Positions 12,788 through 26,200 are shown, counted from the stretch's first letter. The stretch is DNA of 64,000 nt from Delphinus delphis (GCF_949987515.2 NC_082684.1:50186006-50250005), one strand, 5' to 3'. Translations and numbers: made by a program. The notes: a model not told the origin generated them from the sequence alone.

Positions 12788-12836
<49 letters not shown>
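12788..12836. repeat. (tg)n microsatellite, about 24 units
   Basis: Pure tg/gt run of 49 bases inside the antisense L1, at the place where L1 normally has a short tgtat-type sequence after 'gtaatattcc'. Confidence 0.97.
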
Positions 12837-12838
<2 letters not shown>

Positions 12839-14658
12839 CTCCACTTGGGTTGCTTTCATATCTTGGCTATGGTAAATAAATCTGCAGTGAATAGTGGCAC
12901 ACATGTATCTTTTTGAATCTGTATTTTTGTTATCTTCACATACATGCCCAGAAGTGATATTGCTCGATTATATGGCAGTTCTATTTTTGAATTTTTGAGG
13001 AACCTTCATAATGTTTTCCATAATGACTGCACCAGTTTACATCCCACCAACAGTGCATAAGGGTTCCCATTTCTCCACATCCTTGCCAACACTTTTTATT
13101 TGTTGTCTTTTTGGTGATAGCCATTCTGATAGCTGTGACATTGTGGTTTTGATTAATATTTCTCTGACTAGTGGTATTGAGCATTTTTTCATATGTATGT
13201 TGGCTGTCTGTGTCTTTTGAAAAGTGTCTGTTCAAGTCCTCTGCCCATTTTTTAATCTGGTTTTTTTCTTTTTCTTTGATGTTGAGTTCTATGAGCCATT
13301 TATGTATTTTGAATATCAACCCCTTATGGGATATTATGTTTGCACATATCTTCTCCCATTCAATAGGCAGCATTTTTGTTTGTTGGTAGTTTCCTTTGCT
13401 GTGCAAAAGCTTAGTTTGATGTAGCCCAGTTTTTTAAATTTTTCCCTTACTTGAGGAGACATATTCAAAAAAATATTGCTAAGACCAATGTCAAATAGTG
13501 TACTGCCTATGTTTTCCTCAGTTTTATGGTTTCAGGTCTTACATTTAAGTCTTTAATCCATTTTGAGTTTAAGGTATATGTATATGGTGTGAGAAAGTAG
13601 TTTAGTTTGATTCTTTTTCATGTAGCTCTCCAGTTTTCCAAGCACCATATCTTGAAGAGGCTGTCTTTTCCCCATTATATATTCTTGCATCCTTTTCCAT
13701 AGATTAATTGACCATATAAGTGTGGGTATTTCTGGGCTTGCTATTCTGTTCCATTGACCTGTGTGCCAGTACCATGCCATTTTGATTACTGTAGCTTTAT
13801 AGTATAAATCAGGGAGTGTGATACCTCCAGCTTTGTTCTACTTTTTCAAGATTGTTTTGGTTATCTGGAATGTTTTGTGTTTCCATATAAATTTCAGAAT
13901 TATTTGTTCTAGTTCCATGAAAGATGCCGTTGGTATTTTGACAGGGATTGCATTGAATCTGTAGATTGCCGCCGGTAGTATGGTCATTTTAATGATATTA
14001 ACCTAATTCATGAACATGACATATCTTTCCCTTTGTTCCTGTTGTCTGCAGTTTCTTTCATCACTGTCTTACAGTTTTCCTAGTACAAGTCTTTTACCAC
14101 CTTGGTTAGATTTATTCCTGTGTATTTTATTCTTTTTGATGCAATTGTAAATGGGATTGTTTTCTCAATTTCTCTTTCTGATAGTTAATTACTAGTATAT
14201 AGAGACACAATAGGTTTCAAAACAATCTTGAAAAAGAAAAACAAAACTAAAGGTATCATACTCCCTGATTTCAAACTATACTATAAAGCTACAATAATAT
14301 ATTAATTTTTATCTTGCAGTTTTACTGAATTCATTTATTAGTTTTAATAGTTTTTTTTGTGGCATCTTAAAGATTTTCTCTCTATATAATATAATGTCAT
14401 CTACAAACACTGACAGTTTTACTTATTCCAGTTTGGATTCCTTTTATTTATTTTTCTTCTCTGATTGCTGAGGTTAGGACTTCCAAAACTGTGTTGAATA
14501 TAAGTGGGGAGAGTGGACATCCTTGTCTTGTTCTTGATCTTACAGGAAATGCTTTCAGCTTTCCACTGTTAAGTATGATGTTGACTGTAGATTTGTCATA
14601 TATGGTTTTTATTGTGTTGAGGTATGTTCCCTTTATACCCACTTCGTTGAGAGTCTTT

Positions 14659-14786
14659 ATCATAAATGAATGTTGAACTTTGTCAAAAGCTTTTTCTGCA
14701 TCTCTCAAGATGATGATATGATATCATAAGTGAATGCTGAACTTTGTCAAAAGCTTTTTCTGCATCTCTCAAGATGATGATATGAT
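14659..14786. repeat. 64-bp tandem duplication inside L1
   Basis: 14659-14722 and 14723-14786 are two head-to-tail copies that differ at two positions by eye. Both encode the same antisense ORF2 stretch around [10 protein letters not shown]. Other L1 copies in the window have this stretch once. Confidence 0.95.
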
Positions 14787-15945
14787 TTTTATTCTTCAGT
14801 TTATTAATGTGGTGTATCACATTGATTGATTTGAAGCTTTTGAACCATCCTTACATCTCTGGGATAAATATCACATGATCATAATGTATAATCCTTTTAA
14901 TGTATTGTTAAATTCAATTTGCTCATATTTTGTTGAGGATTTTTGCATCTATGTTCAGTGATATTGTTCTTTAATTTTCTTTTTTGTAGTGTCTTTGGTT
15001 TTGGTATCAGGGTGATGCTGGCCTTGTAGAATCAGTTTGGAAGTATTCCTTCTTTTTCCATTTTTTAGAGTAATTTGAGAAGGATAAGTATTAACTCTTC
15101 TTTAAATGTTTGGTAGAATTACTTTTCAAGATATCTGGTCCTGGAATTTTGTTTGTTGGAAAAAAAATTTTTTTACTGATTTAATTTCATTACTGGTAAT
15201 TGATCTGTTCATATTTTCTGCTTCTTCCTGATTCAGTCCTGAGAGTTTGTATGTTTCTAGGAATTTGTACATTTCTTCTGGGTTGTCCATTTTATTGGCA
15301 TATAATTGTTTGTAATATTCTCTTATGATCCTTTGATATATGTTATGTCAGCTGTAAGTTCTCTTTCATTTCTGATTTTATTCAGGTCTTCTGTCTTTTT
15401 TTCTTGATGAGTCTGGCTAAAGATTTATCAGTTTTCTTCATCTTTCAGAGAACCAGCTCTTAGTTTTATTGATCTTTCCCATTTTTAAAAAATTTCTATT
15501 TTGTTTCTGCTCTCATTTTTATTATTTATTTTCTTCTACTGACTTTTGGTTTTGTTTGTTCTTCTTTTTCTAGTTCCTTTAGGTGTATGGTTAGATGTTT
15601 ATTTGAGATGTTTCTTGTTTCCTGAGGTAGACTTGTATTTCTATAAACTTTCCTTTTAGAACTGCTTTTGCTGTATCCCATAGATTTTGGATGGTTGTGT
15701 TTCCATTTTCATTTGTCTCCAGGTGTTTTTTGATTTCCTCTTTGGTTTCTTCAGTGACCCATTCGTTGGTTAGTAGCATATTGTTTAGCCTCCACGTGTT
15801 TGTATTTTTTGCAGTTTTTTTTTTCTTGTAGTTGATTTCTAGCCTCATATCATTGTGGTTAGAAAAGATGCTTGCTATGATTACATTCTTCTTAAGTTTA
15901 TTGAAATTTGTTTTGTGGTCTAGCATGTGATCTGTTGTGGAGAGA

Positions 15946-17509
15946 TTTTTTCCCTATCCCTTAAATGTGGGTAATATTCTAGGATTCTGCTCTTGAATCT
16001 CTTTTCTTCTAACTCTACATACTCCTCTTAGGTTATGTCATCTACTGGCCTGGATTCAATAATATTGATGATGCCCAATCTGTCTCCAATCCATGTTAGC
16101 TCTTGAGCTTCAGGAGCTATTAAGTGGCTTACCAGATATCTCCATATCTCCAGTTAGTTTTCCATAGGAACCTAAATGTTAAGTATGTTCGAATCTGAGC
16201 CCCTTATCTATGTTCCTTCACTGTCCTTCCCCTCCACCCATAAAATGTGTTCATCTTCCTGTGTCTGTCATCTTAGTGAATGGAATCACAGTGTGTATTC
16301 ACTTGTACAATGTAGAAACTAGGGGTTATCCTAGACTTGCTATTCCTTTGCATTCACATTAGTTTGCTAATTCCTAATGGAGACAAGCTGGACTAGAGCA
16401 TAGCAGAGAACATAGAGGAAAGTTAATGGATTTGCTTTATATTTTTAAGCCATCATTATTTGCTGAGATATCAGATGTGAAGAATGTGAAGGAAAGAAAT
16501 GAAGAATGACCTTGGGTTTTGTACTTGAGCAACTGGCTGGCTGCAGTAAATTTTATTTAGATTGGGAAGATGTGAAGATGAATGGGTTTATGGAGCAGAG
16601 AAAACTGAGTGTTATGTGTTAGGCATGTTAGGGTTGACATGCCTGTCAGGTTTCCATGGATTTAGGAGTCTGGAGCTGGGTGAGGAGAGATTTATCCTAG
16701 AGATGGTTGTTAAAGCCATAGGACTGCATAGGACAATGTTAGGTAAAGAAAAGGTGAAATTCTGTGTTAGGATAGGTAATAGAGGAGTGAGTAAACAGAG
16801 GCTTAGGCATTATTGAAGGCTTTAAGAGAGAGATATAAAATATTCTTTTTGAAGAGTAGAAAATCAAACCTAATGGAGAAGTTGTAGTTTGTAGTTTGAG
16901 GTTTGTGTTTTGATTTGAAAATAACACCAGTTAGTCTGATTTTATACATTTTTTCCCCGGTATCATTTAGCTATTCAATATCAGTATGGAATTAGTGGAT
17001 AATCAAGTTTAATCAGATTAGGATTTTGCTAGGCTAGTATGACAGAGGATAAGAGGAGAAGGAAGTTAAGGTTGTTTGTAAGGGAGTGATTATAAATAGA
17101 GTGGTGCACCATGGAACCCTGACAGTTAAGGGAAGATGTGAGGAATTGAGAGATGTAATTGGTAGTCATATAGGAATGCACTGGATTGATGAGGTGGAAA
17201 GATCACTGGAATGGAAAGACTAGAGTAAATGAGCTGAAAGGGTAGGAAGTCATGATCAGGAATTACGATGTTTGAAGTCAAGATTCAGATAGGAGGCTAA
17301 GGATTGACAAGTCAGAGAGTAGATCTGGATGTTGAAGTCTCTAAGAATGGTACCAAGAAAAGGGGTGGAGAGGAAGACTGTGAGCCAGGAACCATAAAGT
17401 CCTGAGTGAACAAGAAGGGATGACCAAGAAGTTAGTAGATGATGGCTACAATAGGGTAGTGGGTGATACCGTCTTTCCTGAGCTTCAGAGGAATGTTGTC
17501 TCTCACCAT
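15946..17509. other. Intron, nothing recognised
   Basis: Relatively purine-rich from about 16380 on. No gene or repeat family named; open frames are short. Confidence 0.4.
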
Positions 17510-17940
17510 CGTCTCTTTACACTCTTATGTTTCCCTTAATACAAGACAATTTTACTACTTTGAAATGACCATGTTTTATCCTATCTTTACACCTTTGCCT
17601 GGAATTCTGTTATAATCCCTTACCCCACCCCACTCTTCCCAGGAAAGTCTCTCATAATATCCATGTTTAGATTTACTTTTTCCTGGAAGCTTTCTCCAAC
17701 CAGCTTTGACTTGGCTCAGAAGCCTCCTGTGTTGTCTTGTATCACCTTTGAGAGATTTGTCACACTTCGTTGTATTTACTATTCACTTCTCTGTGTCACC
17801 AACTGATAAAAAGCTTCCTAAAGACAGCACTGTTTTGTTTCATTATATCCCCAGTATCAATATCAGTGCCTGGCACATATTTGTTAAATAATAACATTTG
17901 GTATTCAGTGTTTAGTAATATTTGTTGATTGAATGAACCT
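17510..17940 (+). repeat. L2 LINE 3' region (sense)
   Basis: 'cacctttgcctggaattctg', 'cctggaagctttctccaacc' and 'atatcagtgcctggcacata', ending with 'tgttgattgaatgaa': L2 3' order. Confidence 0.65.
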
Positions 17941-19811
17941 GTAAAAAACAATGTTCCATAAAGAATCAGCTATAGAGGTTTTACAACCTATGACATAATT
18001 GACTGCTTCTTTTGTGGGCACACCAGCTACTTGGCTTTCTTCAAACTTTACAGATGCTGTGTTACTACTTTTGTATCGTAGTTCATATTCTTAAGTCTGG
18101 GATACATAATTTTGACTCTAAGAAGTAGTCACTAGCCACAAGAGATAGCTTGTTAAATATTGAGATATCTGGATTCTCTATTGTTATATTAAAGGATATT
18201 TTTGGAGGAAGGGTGTATATTTGAAATTGATGCCCCCAGTTGGCTTCATGGAAAAGTTTTGTGACCCTAAGAAATGCTGGAAGGAAATTACCTGGGGATA
18301 GGATGAGGGGCCTAATGTAAAGAACAGTGAAGTGGAATACAAGAGCTGATCTCATTTATCTTCATGGTGACCATCTTGGTTGCTATAACTTTTAGATGAC
18401 TGTCAATACTTGCCAGTTACCTTTTTTACCCCTGTTAAAAGAAATTATCTTCCAGCTTCCTCACTACTGAGAGGTACTGTGCCTTAAGTCATATCTTTCT
18501 ATTCTTTGTTGGTAACTCAAGACTTTTCCTTTAATTATTTTTTAGTCACATTAAAAATTTTACAGCATGTTGGAAAGTTCATGGCTTATAAAACTGGCAT
18601 CTGCATAGTATTGTTGAAATAGAAATGGATAAGTTAAGAAGATAAACATCTTTAATTTTTTTTTCTTGGTGCAAGTGGAAATTTAACTTCTTACTATGAA
18701 TTAAAAATCCAGACAGGAGAGTTTGAGTAAAAATACGTCTCCAGTAGTAAATTGACTTGGAAATATTAAGAGATAAGGGAAACACCTTGGCAATGAGAAT
18801 AGAAACTTAATTTAAGTGGAAAGGCTCTTTTATGGATTTTATAGTGACATTGATCCCATTTATTATTAGTTTATCTTTTTCCGCCTAATAATTTTAATTC
18901 CTGATTAATAAAGAATTAAATAAGAGATAAACTATAGTAAAATATTTTATTGGACTTCTAGGTGTTCAGTATACCCTTAAGTCTAAATATTAGTGTATAG
19001 CAATAACCTACTAAAATAAATAGGAATCAGAAATATATTTAGATCTTTTGGTAGAGGTGCTGTGGGATTTCTGTTAGTTCCTTTTATAAACACAGTGCAG
19101 GATCTTTAAATTCTTGTGTGTTAAAGTTAAAAACAAAAATACTTGAGAATATCACACTTAATTTGTTGAAAGGAAATGTTGGGTTTCAAAAACTAGTATT
19201 GCGTATGACTCCACTGGATTATAGTGTGAAATTGTATAGTTAAATTTCTGAAAGATCTCTTTAGTAAATTGAATCTGTAAAGTCTCTGTTTAGATCTTTT
19301 TTTCTGAAAGCCTCTTTGCCTTTCATTATAAAAGAGCCTGGTACTGCTTTCTGTTTTAAAAATCCAGCTGGAAAATTACAGAGTATGAACATTTGCCCAT
19401 CGGTTCTTCATTTGGAGAGAACAGAAATAATGTCTTCAAAATGGAGACTGACACTTAAGTGTTTACCCTGTCAGTGGGAGTTATAGCTTATATTCTTTTT
19501 TTTAAATTTCTGTAACGACATATAGTATATTTTGGCTTGTGCATGGTGTAGCTGAATTTTAAAATACTATATATATTTTATGTGGTTCTGTGATTGTTCA
19601 AATCTTCCAGTGATCTGTTCCTTCCCGAGTCCCTCAGAATCTCTAAAGAAAGGTGTCCTTGGTTCTTGCGTCATTTTGGTTCTGTTAAATTGAAATTCAA
19701 CATATTTGTGTTGATTCTAATCATAAAAATCGACTCAATATGTCTGAAAGTATCAGTATACTTAAAATTTAATTTTATGTGTATTCTTTTAAAAATAATT
19801 AATACATTTAA
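17941..19811. other. AT-rich intron, nothing recognised
   Basis: No gene or clear repeat seen. Confidence 0.4.
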
Positions 19812-20335
19812 TTTTATTATAGCTTTATATTTACAGATTAGTTGAGCGGATACATAGAGTTACATTCATCCACACCTCACCCACCCACCTATGCAGTTTC
19901 CCCTTTTATTAACATCTTGCATTAAGTGTGGTATATTTATTACAATTATTGAACCAGTATTGATATATTATTATAGTTCATAGTTTACATGAAGGATCAC
20001 TCTTTGTGTTGTACAGTTTTATGGATTTTGACAGATACCTGATGACGTGTATCCATTACAGTTTCATACGAGAATAGTTTCACCATCCTAAAAATTCCCT
20101 GTACTTCACCTGTTCATCACTCTTCACCCAGACCCCTGGCAACCATTGTTGTTTTCACTCTTTCTATGCTTTTGCCTTTCCCAGAATGTCACATAGTTGG
20201 ACTCATGTAGTATGTATAGCTTTTCCAGACCGGTTTCTTTCACTTAGCAGTATGCATTTACGGTTCTTCCATATCTTTTCATGGCTTGGTGGCTTTTTAT
20301 CACTGAATAATACTCCACTGTATGGATATAAAATG
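19812..20335 (-). mobile_element. Old L1 3' fragment (antisense)
   Basis: Matches the reverse of an old L1 3' end: 'acagattagttgagcgga', 'cacccagacccctggcaacc', 'ttcactctttctatgctttt', 'ttatcactgaataatactcc'. Non-coding and truncated. Confidence 0.65.
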
Positions 20336-20899
20336 CTGAAAGATCTTAGGAATGGGGAAAAGACCTGAGGCGATTCTTTTGTCACAGGCAAGGAAGAGGA
20401 GAGGGTAGGAATGGTGTGAGGCTTCTGGCTGACCTTTTCCCATTTCTCTAAATGCCTTTGCAGTTGGGGGAAGGGTAACCATGGATGGGGGGAGTTAAAA
20501 TGTTTGTTTTCTCTTCCTGAGACTCCTCCTTACCCTATTTACTGCAGTAGATGAGGAAAATATGAACTTCTCATCACAAAATATTTGAGACTGCTGCTGT
20601 AGAAAAAATCCTTTTTTCTTCTACCTTTCTGTTTGTGACTTTCCCTCTGCATCCCTCTCCCCCATTCTATTATTTTTCTCACCCTCTATATGTCATTTCT
20701 AAAAATATCCCTTCTGAGGCTCTCTTCCCTACATTCTTTGTCATTCTTTTCTGTTTTATCATATGCTCCTTATTTATGCCAAGTGTGAAAATTCATATTC
20801 AAATCTAATATACTAAAATGAAAAATGTTGTAGATTATTAAATAGCATTTCCACATAGTGTGCCACACTGGGTGTAATGAAAATGAGCACTCATATTCG
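20336..20899. other. Intron, nothing recognised
   Basis: No gene or clear repeat. Confidence 0.35.
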
Positions 20900-21180
20900 T
20901 GATGACAGTATTATGGCACAGTGCTTTTAGGCTCTTTTGGCAGTATGTGTTGATGGCCTTAAATGTTCATATTTATACCCTTGACCTAGTAATCTCATAC
21001 CTTAGAATCCATTTGAAAGAAATAGTCTTAAATAATGAAAAGACTATGTATAACATCCTTAATATCTAACAGTAAGGGAGAATGATTATATGAGCTATTA
21101 TATAGACATTTAAAATTATGTAGAGCACTGAGAAAGTACATAATTTTGAAAAAATAAAATAAAAATCTGCACCTATAATA
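20900..21180 (+). repeat. L1ME-type 3' fragment (sense)
   Basis: 'atacccttgacctagtaatc', 'atttgaaagaaatagtctta' and 'agtaagggagaatgattat' follow the order of ancient L1 3' ends in + orientation. Confidence 0.5.
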
Positions 21181-21184
21181 GAAC

Positions 21185-21990
21185 TTGGCAGACGTAGATT
21201 TAACATCTAAGGTTGGTGAGAGTGTGAATCCCCATAATTTTTTTCAGAGCAATATGGCAGTATGTCCATTTTAAATCCACATACATTTTAACTTAACAAT
21301 TATGTTTATAGGTTGCCTTACTGATAAACTTTGATATGTGCTAAAATATTTGCAGTGATAATCATTGAAGCATTAATTATACTAAGTCTATCCATGATAT
21401 TTTCTTAAGTGGTAAGTAGTTTCTCTTCTAGGAATTTACTTGAAGGAAATAATCAAGGCTGTGGATAGATATAAAGCTATGAGGTATATGTATTCCTCTA
21501 TTTATAATTCCAAAATAATATTAAAATCCTAAGTGTCCATTAATAGCTGATAAGTTAAATAAATTATACCATCAGTGGAAAATTCGGCAGCATTGCACAT
21601 CATGTTGTCGAAGACTGTGATGGCACATCTTCTATAACACGTACACACTTGAGCACACATACACAGGGCAAAAAAGGAAATATGTACACTAAGCGTTAAC
21701 TTTTTACCTCTGGGTAGTAAGATACACATGATTTGGTTATTTATTTTCCTTTAATGGCCTAGGACTATATTTATAAAATATAGAAAAACCATGAGTATTT
21801 TTTTTAATTAAGAAAAGTAAGTATAAGAAAAGACTTGGAGGAAGGACACCAAAATTTTAAACAGTAGTTGTTTTTTAGTGGTGGGATTAAAGAGAATTTT
21901 GTGTGTGTGTGTGTGTGTATTTTTTCTATATTTTCTTTATTGGGAAAATGAGTATACTCATTTCACTGGAAATAAAGATTTTGTTTTTCA
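21185..21990 (+). repeat. Second L1ME-type 3' fragment (sense)
   Basis: A second pass through similar ancient L1 text: 'gagcaatatggcagtatgtc', 'taggaatttacttgaaggaa', 'taaatcctaagtgtccatta'-like sequence, and 'gataagttaaataaattata'. It ends after a (gt)n run at 21901-21918. Either two insertions side by side or a duplication. Confidence 0.5.
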
Positions 21991-22095
21991 ATTTTGTTAA
22001 AAGCCTGATTGATAAGCAACTAATGAACATAGTACCAAGTAACTTTTATACAGTTGACAGACTTTTTTAAAGTTTTACTTTCATTTTTATTTTAG

Positions 22096-22153
22096 GCCAG
22101 AAATATACATACGGGAGAGCTGGCTGCAGTAAAAATTATCAAATTGGAGCCTG
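22096..22153 (+). CDS. MAP4K5: MAP4K5 coding exon: beta2-beta3 and catalytic lysine
   Basis: A 58-bp internal coding exon of mitogen-activated protein kinase kinase kinase kinase 5, a Ste20/GCK-I family Ser/Thr kinase acting upstream of JNK signalling in the cytoplasm. It reads ARNIHTGELAAVKIIKLEP plus the first base of the next Gly codon (phase 0 in, phase 1 out). The acceptor is a T-rich tract ending 'attttag' and the donor is G|gtatgt. The AAA codon at 22132-22134 is the VAIK-type lysine (about Lys49) that holds ATP phosphates. From memory the human protein has Val where this has Ile in 'RNIHTG', a conservative change. The paralogue MAP4K3 reads AAIKVIKLEPGEDF, so AAVKIIKLEPGDDF with the next exon points to MAP4K5. 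The upstream glycine-loop exon is outside the window. Confidence 0.97.
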
Positions 22154-22159
22154 GTATGT

Positions 22160-22800
22160 ATTAAAACTCTCAAGACAACTTTTGAACACTTTTCTTGTGC
22201 AGTTCATAAATATATCACTTAAAAGCATTTTCCATATTTCCTTTCTTGTTTCCCTTCTTCCAAAAGAGTCTTATGTTGTCATAAAAAGGGTATCTCCTAT
22301 ATGGTTACATTAAATTCCACTGGAGGTTGTTGGTTAAAGACGAATTTGATGCAGTAATTTTGTTGCTGAAGTCTGAAATATGCATATTCAAAAATTGAAA
22401 GACACATTGACAAACAAAAAGTAACGTTAAAATAATGTTAAATTAATTTTCTTTTAAGATGATAGTGAAATATTTGGACTTCAATTTAAGCTTTTATGAG
22501 AATGTGATTAGTAAAGTATTCATTGATTTGGGGGAATATTTGGTGAAATTCAGGATAATTATATTTTATATGTCAGCCATTCCCTGGCTGGTTGATAGGT
22601 TTAATAATTCTGGTCTTAGCCTAATGCTTATTTTTTTATACTTCTGTCTGTCCGAAGACTGTTTATTTTAAAACATACTGAGTAACTTGCTTTGAAAATA
22701 AAACAACTGTATAAAACCTGAAACTATTTACTTATTTTGATGTCCTAAAAGTTTCTAATGAGAGCAGTAGTAGCTTTCTTTTTTCTCCAATTTCTGTTTT
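22160..22800. other. Intron, nothing recognised
   Basis: Immediately downstream of the catalytic-lysine exon. No repeat named; ends in a (ttct)n tract at 22804-22836. Confidence 0.4.
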
Positions 22801-23260
22801 TTTTCTTTCTTTCCTCTTTCTTTCTTTCTTTCTTTTTACTGTGGTAATGTACACATAACATAAAATTTGCCATCCAAACAATTTTAAAGTGTACAGTTCA
22901 GTGGTATAAAATACATTCATAATGTGGTGTTACCATCACCACCATCCATGCCAGAATTCTTCTATTTTTATTGTTTTGGAGGACCACCATACTGTTTTCC
23001 ACAGTGGCTATACAGTTTATATTCCCATCCATACTACACAAGTGTTCCAGTTTCTCCACATCCTTTACAACACTTGTTATTTTTCTGCTTTATTTGTTAT
23101 AACAACCACCCTAGTGGAAGTGAGGGGGTATCTCATTGTAGGGTTTTTTTTTGCATTTCCCTAATGATTAGTGATGTTGAGCATCGTTTCATGTGCATAT
23201 TGGCCATTTGTGTATCTGCTTTGCAGAAATATCTATTCAGATCCTCTGCCCATTTTTTTT

Positions 23261-26200
23261 TCACATCTTTATTGGAGTATAACTGCTTTACAATGTTGTG
23301 TTAGTTTCTGCTGTACAACAAAGTGAATCAGCTATATGTATACATATATCCCCATATCCCCTCGCTCTTGAGACTTCCTCCCACCCTCCATATCCCATCC
23401 CTCTAGGTCATCACAAAGCATCGAGCTGATCTCCCTGTGCTATGCAGCAGCTTCTCGCTAGCCATCCATTTTACGGTTGGTAGTGTATATATGTCAATGC
23501 TACTCTCTCACTTCATCCCAGCTTCCCCTTCCCTGCTGTGCCCTCAAGTCTGTTCTCTACGTCTGCATCTTTATTCCTGTCCTGCCACTAGGTTCATCAG
23601 TACCGCTTTTTAAAATTCCATACATATACATTAGCATATGTCATTTGTTTTTCTCTTTCTGACTTACTTCACTCTGTATGACAGATTCTAGGTCCATCTC
23701 CACCTCACTACAAATAACTCAACTTGGTTTGTTTTTATGGCTGAGTAATATTCTACTTAATATATGAGCCACATCTTTATCCAGTCATCTATTGATGGAC
23801 ATTTAGATTGCTTCCATATCCTGGCTATTGTAAATAGTGCTGAAATGAACATTGTGGTACATGTATCTTTTTAAATTATGGTCTTCTTAGGGTATATGCC
23901 CAGTAATGGGATTGCTGGGTCATATGGTAGATCTATTTTTACTTTTTTAAGGAACCTCCATACTGTTCTTCATAGTGGCTCTATGAATTTACATTCCCAG
24001 CAACAGTGCAAGAGGGTTCCCTTTTCTCCACACCCTCTCCAGCATTTATTGTTTGTACCTTTTTTGATGATGGCCATTCAGACTGGTGTGAGGTGATACC
24101 TCATTTTAGTTTTGATTTGCATTTCTCTAAGGATTGGTGATGTTGAGCATCCTTTCATGTGCCTGTTGGCAATCTGTATATCTTCTTTGGAGAAATGTCT
24201 ATTTAGGTCTTCTGCCCATTTTTGGACTGGGTTGTTTGTTTTTGTGACATTGAGCTGCATGAGCTGCTTGTATATTTTAGAGGTAAATCCTTTGTCAGTT
24301 GCTTCATTTGCAAATATTTTCTCCCATTCTGAGGGTTGTCTTTTCATCTTGTTTATGGTTTCCTTTGCTGTGCAAAAGCTTTGAAGTTTCATTAGGTCCC
24401 ATTTCTTTATTTTTGTTTTTATTTCCCTTACTCTAGGAGGTGGGTCAAAAAGGATCTTGCTGTGATTTATGTCATACAGTGTTCTGCCTATGTTTTCTCA
24501 AAGAGTTTGATAGTGTCTGGCCTTAGATTTAGGTCTTTAATCCATTTTGAGTTTCTTTTTGTGTATGGTGTTAGGAAATATTCTGATTTCATGCTTTTAC
24601 ATGTACCTGTCCAGTTTTCCCAGCACCACTTATTAAAGAGGCTGTCTTTTCTCCATTGTATATTCTTGCCTCCTTTGTCAAAGATAAGGTGACCATATGT
24701 GCGTGGGTTTATCTCTGGGCTTTCTATCTTGTTCCATTGATCTATATTTCTGTTTTTGTGCCAGTACCATACTGTCTTGATTACTGTAGCTTTATAGTAT
24801 AGTCTGAAGTCTGGGAGCCTGATTCCTCCAGCTCTGTTTTTCTTTTTCAAGATTGCTTTGGCTATTCAGGGTCTTTTTGTGTTTCCATACAAATTGTAAA
24901 ATTTCTTGTTCTAGTTCTGTGAAAAATGCCATTGGTAATTTGAATGGGATTGCATTGAACCTGTAGATTGCTTTGGGTAGTATAGTCCTTTTCACAATAT
25001 TGATTCTTCCAATCCAGGGGCATGGTATACCTCTCCATCTGTTTATGTTATCTTTGATTTCTTTCATCAGTGTTTTATGAGTACAGGTCTTTTGTCTCCT
25101 TAGGTAGGTTTATTCCTAGGTATTTTATTCTTTTTGTTGTGATAGTAATGGGATTGTTTCCTTAATTTCTTTTTCTTATCTTTCGTTGTTAGTGTATAGG
25201 AATGCAAGAGATTTCTGTGCAGTAATTTTGTATCCTGCAACCTTACCAAACTCATTGATTAGTTCTAGTAGTTTTCTGGTGGCATCTTCAGGATTTTCTA
25301 TGTATAGTATCATGCCATCGGCAAACAGTGACAGTTTTACTTTTTCTTTTCCAATTTGTATTCCTTTTATTTCTTTTTCTTGTCTAATTGCTGTGGCTAT
25401 GACTTCCAGTACTATGTTGAATAATAGTGGCGAGAGTGGACATCCTTGTCTTGTTCCTGATCTTAGAGGAAGTGCTTTCAGTTTTTCACCATTGAGAATG
25501 ATGTTTACTGTGGGTTTGTCGTATATGGCTTTTATTATGTTGAGTTAGGTTTCCTGTATGCCCACTTTTTGGAGAGTTTTTATCATAACTGGGTGTTGAA
25601 TTTTGTCAAAAGCTTTTTCTGCATCTATTGAGATGATCATATTGTTTTTATCCTTCAGTTTGTTAATATGGTGTATCACATTGATTGATTTGAGTATATT
25701 GAAGAATCCTTGCATTCTTGGGATAAACCCCATTTGATCATGGTGTATGATCCTTTCAATGTGTTGTTGGATTCTGTTTGCTAGTATTTTGTTGAGGAAT
25801 TTTGTATCTAAGTTCGTCAGTGATGTTGGTCTATAATTTTCTTTTTTTGTGATATTTTTGTCTGGTTTTGGTATCAGGGTGATGGTTGCCTCGTAGAATG
25901 AGTTTGGGAATGTTCCTCCCTCTGCAGTTTTTTGGAAGAGTTTGAGAAGGATAGGTGTTAGCTCTTCTCTAAACATTTGGTAGAATTCCCCCTTGAAGCC
26001 ATCTGGTCCAGACTTTTGTTGAAAGATTTTTAATTGCAGTTTCAATTTCATTACCTGTGATTGGTCTGGTTATATTTTCTAATTCTTTCTGGTTCAGTCT
26101 TGGAAGGTTGTACTTTTCCAAGAATTTGTCCATTTCTTTCAGGTTGTCCATTTTTTTGGCATATAGTTGCTTGTAGTAGTCTCTTATGATCTTTTGTACT

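Larger units (their letters stand above)
12327..15945 (-). mobile_element. Old L1 (L1M-type), 5'-truncated, antisense
   Basis: The reverse strand reads from the endonuclease part of ORF2 (HKTNFNKLKKNVIIASIFSN near 15890) through reverse transcriptase ([40 protein letters not shown] near 14450-14700) to the C-terminal part (ILPIEWEKICANIIS-like near 13380) and the 3' UTR. Stops and frameshifts break it throughout, so it is dead. Three later changes are visible: a (tg)n expansion at 12788-12836, an 85-90 bp inverted L1 segment at about 14212-14304, and a 64-bp tandem duplication at 14659-14786. Confidence 0.9.
1..22095 (+). other. MAP4K5: MAP4K5 upstream intron (3' part)
   Basis: Sequence upstream of the first exon seen here. 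Because that exon starts in phase 0 at about residue 37 and has a clean splice acceptor, this stretch should be the 3' part of the intron after the exon carrying the glycine-rich loop. I searched by eye for coding sequence of the form GxGxYGxVYK followed by a donor and did not find it. There is no CpG island or GC-rich promoter-like stretch. The content is AT-rich intron with L1, L2, MIR and CHR remnants listed separately. That it is one continuous intron is an inference. Confidence 0.75.

Noticed and set aside
1..22095. Upstream MAP4K5 exon with the glycine-rich loop
   Set aside because: Looked for and not found; it should lie before the window.
24078..26151. Reverse-strand open frames with RT-like motifs as host genes
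   Set aside because: They are consecutive broken pieces of L1 ORF2 (e.g. [10 protein letters not shown]), in the order and spacing of a truncated L1.
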